Source: Kribbella amoyensis
Lineage (GTDB): Bacteria; Actinomycetota; Actinomycetes; Propionibacteriales; Kribbellaceae
Direction of reading: 5' to 3'
DNA: 64,000 bases
Assembly: GCF_007828865.1 (NCBI RefSeq)
Contig: NZ_VIVK01000001.1
Coordinates: forward strand, 744,001 to 808,000
A model generated the notes under the pieces. That model had not been told where the DNA came from and ran no database searches. It worked only from the letters and a program-made list of their open reading frames with translations. Below are positions 63,098-64,000 of this stretch, piece after piece; within the stretch, counting starts at the first letter, position 1; every line of letters begins with the position of its first letter. Both the position numbers and the translations under genes were made by a program.

Positions 63098-64000
63098 CTA
63101 GTTCTGCTCCACCAGCCAGGCCTTCTCGATCTGCTGGCCGACCCGGTTGCCGGCCAGGTCGGTGGCGGTCACCCGAAGGTGCACGGCGCCGGTCCCGGCC
63201 GGAACCGCGGGCAGCCGGGCGCCGACCGAGCCGCGCAGGTCCACCGGCAGCAGGAACAACCGGTGCCACGACGACCCGTCGTACGAGATCTCAGCCGTGG
63301 TCCGGAAGAACCCGGGCCCGGACGCACCCGGCTGGTACCCGGGTGTCAGCACGAGCCGGCTACCGCCCTTGGCCGGGACGGCGTTGTCGCGGCCGGTCTC
63401 CAGCGAGTAGTCCACCTGGACCAACGGCAGCACCGCCCGGGTCTTCGTCGTCCCGGACCGGAACCTCCACTCGGTGTGCGTCGCGATGGACGTGGTCGCC
63501 CAGGTGTTCGGCGCGCGCCGGACGTCGAGGCTGAGGTCGTACCAAGCGGTCTGCTTCGGCACCGGGAACGCGGCGGTCGACCAGTCCCGCCGGCCGAGCT
63601 CGCGGCCGTTGCTGCGCAGGACCAGCGTCGACCGGTCGAGCTTGTTGTCGCTCCAGCCGTACACCGAGCGGTTTCCGTTCACGTGCTGCGGGACGGCGAC
63701 GCGGAGCGCGTCCTCGAACCGGGCCGCCGGCAGGCCGTCCGCCTCGCCACCCGCGATCGCGGGGACCGCGGGCCGGGTGATCGCGACCCACCAGTCCTTG
63801 CCGACGCGCTCACCGGCCCGGTAGGCCCGGGGGACGGTCAGCTCGCGGCCGCTCAGACCTTCCGCTCCACCCATCGCCTCCTCGGACCACTGGATGCCCG
63901 CGCTGTCGGCGTAGACGTAGTCGGTGCGGACGTGGTCCTCGTTCACCGTGCGGATCGACTCCAGGCTGAACGGGATGCCGTCCAGGTACGCCTTCCGGCT
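63098..64000 (-). CDS. C-terminal part of a second S8-family peptidase
   Basis: The frame enters at the window edge and runs 300 codons to a TAG at 63098. It aligns with the C-terminal region of the preceding protease: SRKAYLDGIPFSLESIRT at the edge, GKDWWVAITRPA, VYGWSDNKLD, SNGRELGRRDWS, TAWYDLSLDVRRAP and HTEWRFRSGT all have clear partners. The catalytic domain would lie outside the window. This is a tandem paralogue in the same direction. Differences include a KGGSRLVLTPGYQPG insert and the end LVEQN. Confidence 0.88.
   Translation of the reverse strand, partial: SRKAYLDGIPFSLESIRTVNEDHVRTDYVYADSAGIQWSEEAMGGAEGLSGRELTVPRAYRAGERVGKDWWVAITRPAVPAIAGGEADGLPAARFEDALRVAVPQHVNGNRSVYGWSDNKLDRSTLVLRSNGRELGRRDWSTAAFPVPKQTAWYDLSLDVRRAPNTWATTSIATHTEWRFRSGTTKTRAVLPLVQVDYSLETGRDNAVPAKGGSRLVLTPGYQPGASGPGFFRTTAEISYDGSSWHRLFLLPVDLRGSVGARLPAVPAGTGAVHLRVTATDLAGNRVGQQIEKAWLVEQN

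Overview
The window is high-GC, gene-dense chromosomal DNA of an actinobacterium. Several features point to a Propionibacteriales or Kribbella-like soil organism: GTG and TTG starts, ATGA/GTGA stop-start overlaps, a Nuo operon followed by a polyprenyl synthase, SigE-family and ECF41 sigma factors, a menaquinone-saturating reductase and large secreted proteases. The genus is an inference. I see no tRNA, rRNA, CRISPR array, transposase or integrase.

Layout. 1-1238: end of an unknown gene, a chloramphenicol-phosphotransferase-like kinase and a GNAT acetyltransferase. 1239-2380: non-coding, with an array of inverted and direct repeats and a GC-rich minisatellite. 2381-18944 (minus strand): the complete 14-gene complex I operon nuoA-N, overlapping a long-chain polyprenyl diphosphate synthase. 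19054-23356: a MenJ-like reductase, menG, menF and a metallo-beta-lactamase-fold hydrolase. 23357-25361: a small island of foreign look. It holds an intact immunity-like gene and a frameshifted RHS/Hint/toxin remnant, and it ends in a second copy of the hydrolase gene's 3' end. 25422-32578: accessory genes (SigE-type sigma factor with a membrane partner, GNAT, PadR-controlled ABC exporter, MptB-like mannosyltransferase, frameshifted Abi/HEPN gene). 32608-32756: a candidate small RNA and a perfect palindrome. 32797-37437: menD, menC, menE and divergent menA. 37477-43881: Cds1-like cysteine desulfhydrase, M23 and M48 peptidases, TetR with a Tat-exported esterase, FUSC protein. 43945-46185: TetR-MFS pair. 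46341-48782: FAD oxidoreductase divergent from an ECF41 sigma factor. 48861-51215: secreted LamG protein. 51364-57509: cytochrome c maturation genes (DUF4229, ccsB, resB, ccdA, TlpA/ResA-like), a phosphoglycerate-mutase-family protein and hemL. 57739-64000: a lytic transglycosylase, a strong 6C RNA candidate, and two tandem S8 peptidases, the second cut by the window edge.

How the genes fit together. The core of the window is respiratory. Complex I reduces menaquinone. The quinone is built from chorismate (menF, D, C, E), prenylated (menA with the polyprenyl synthase), methylated (menG) and partly saturated (MenJ-like). hemL supplies heme precursors and the Ccs system attaches heme to cytochrome c. 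menB and menH are not in the window. The order hemL-PGM-TlpA-CcdA-ResB-CcsB ... menA, menE, menC, menD ... menG, MenJ, polyprenyl synthase resembles the Rv0524-Rv0562 region of Mycobacterium tuberculosis as I recall it.
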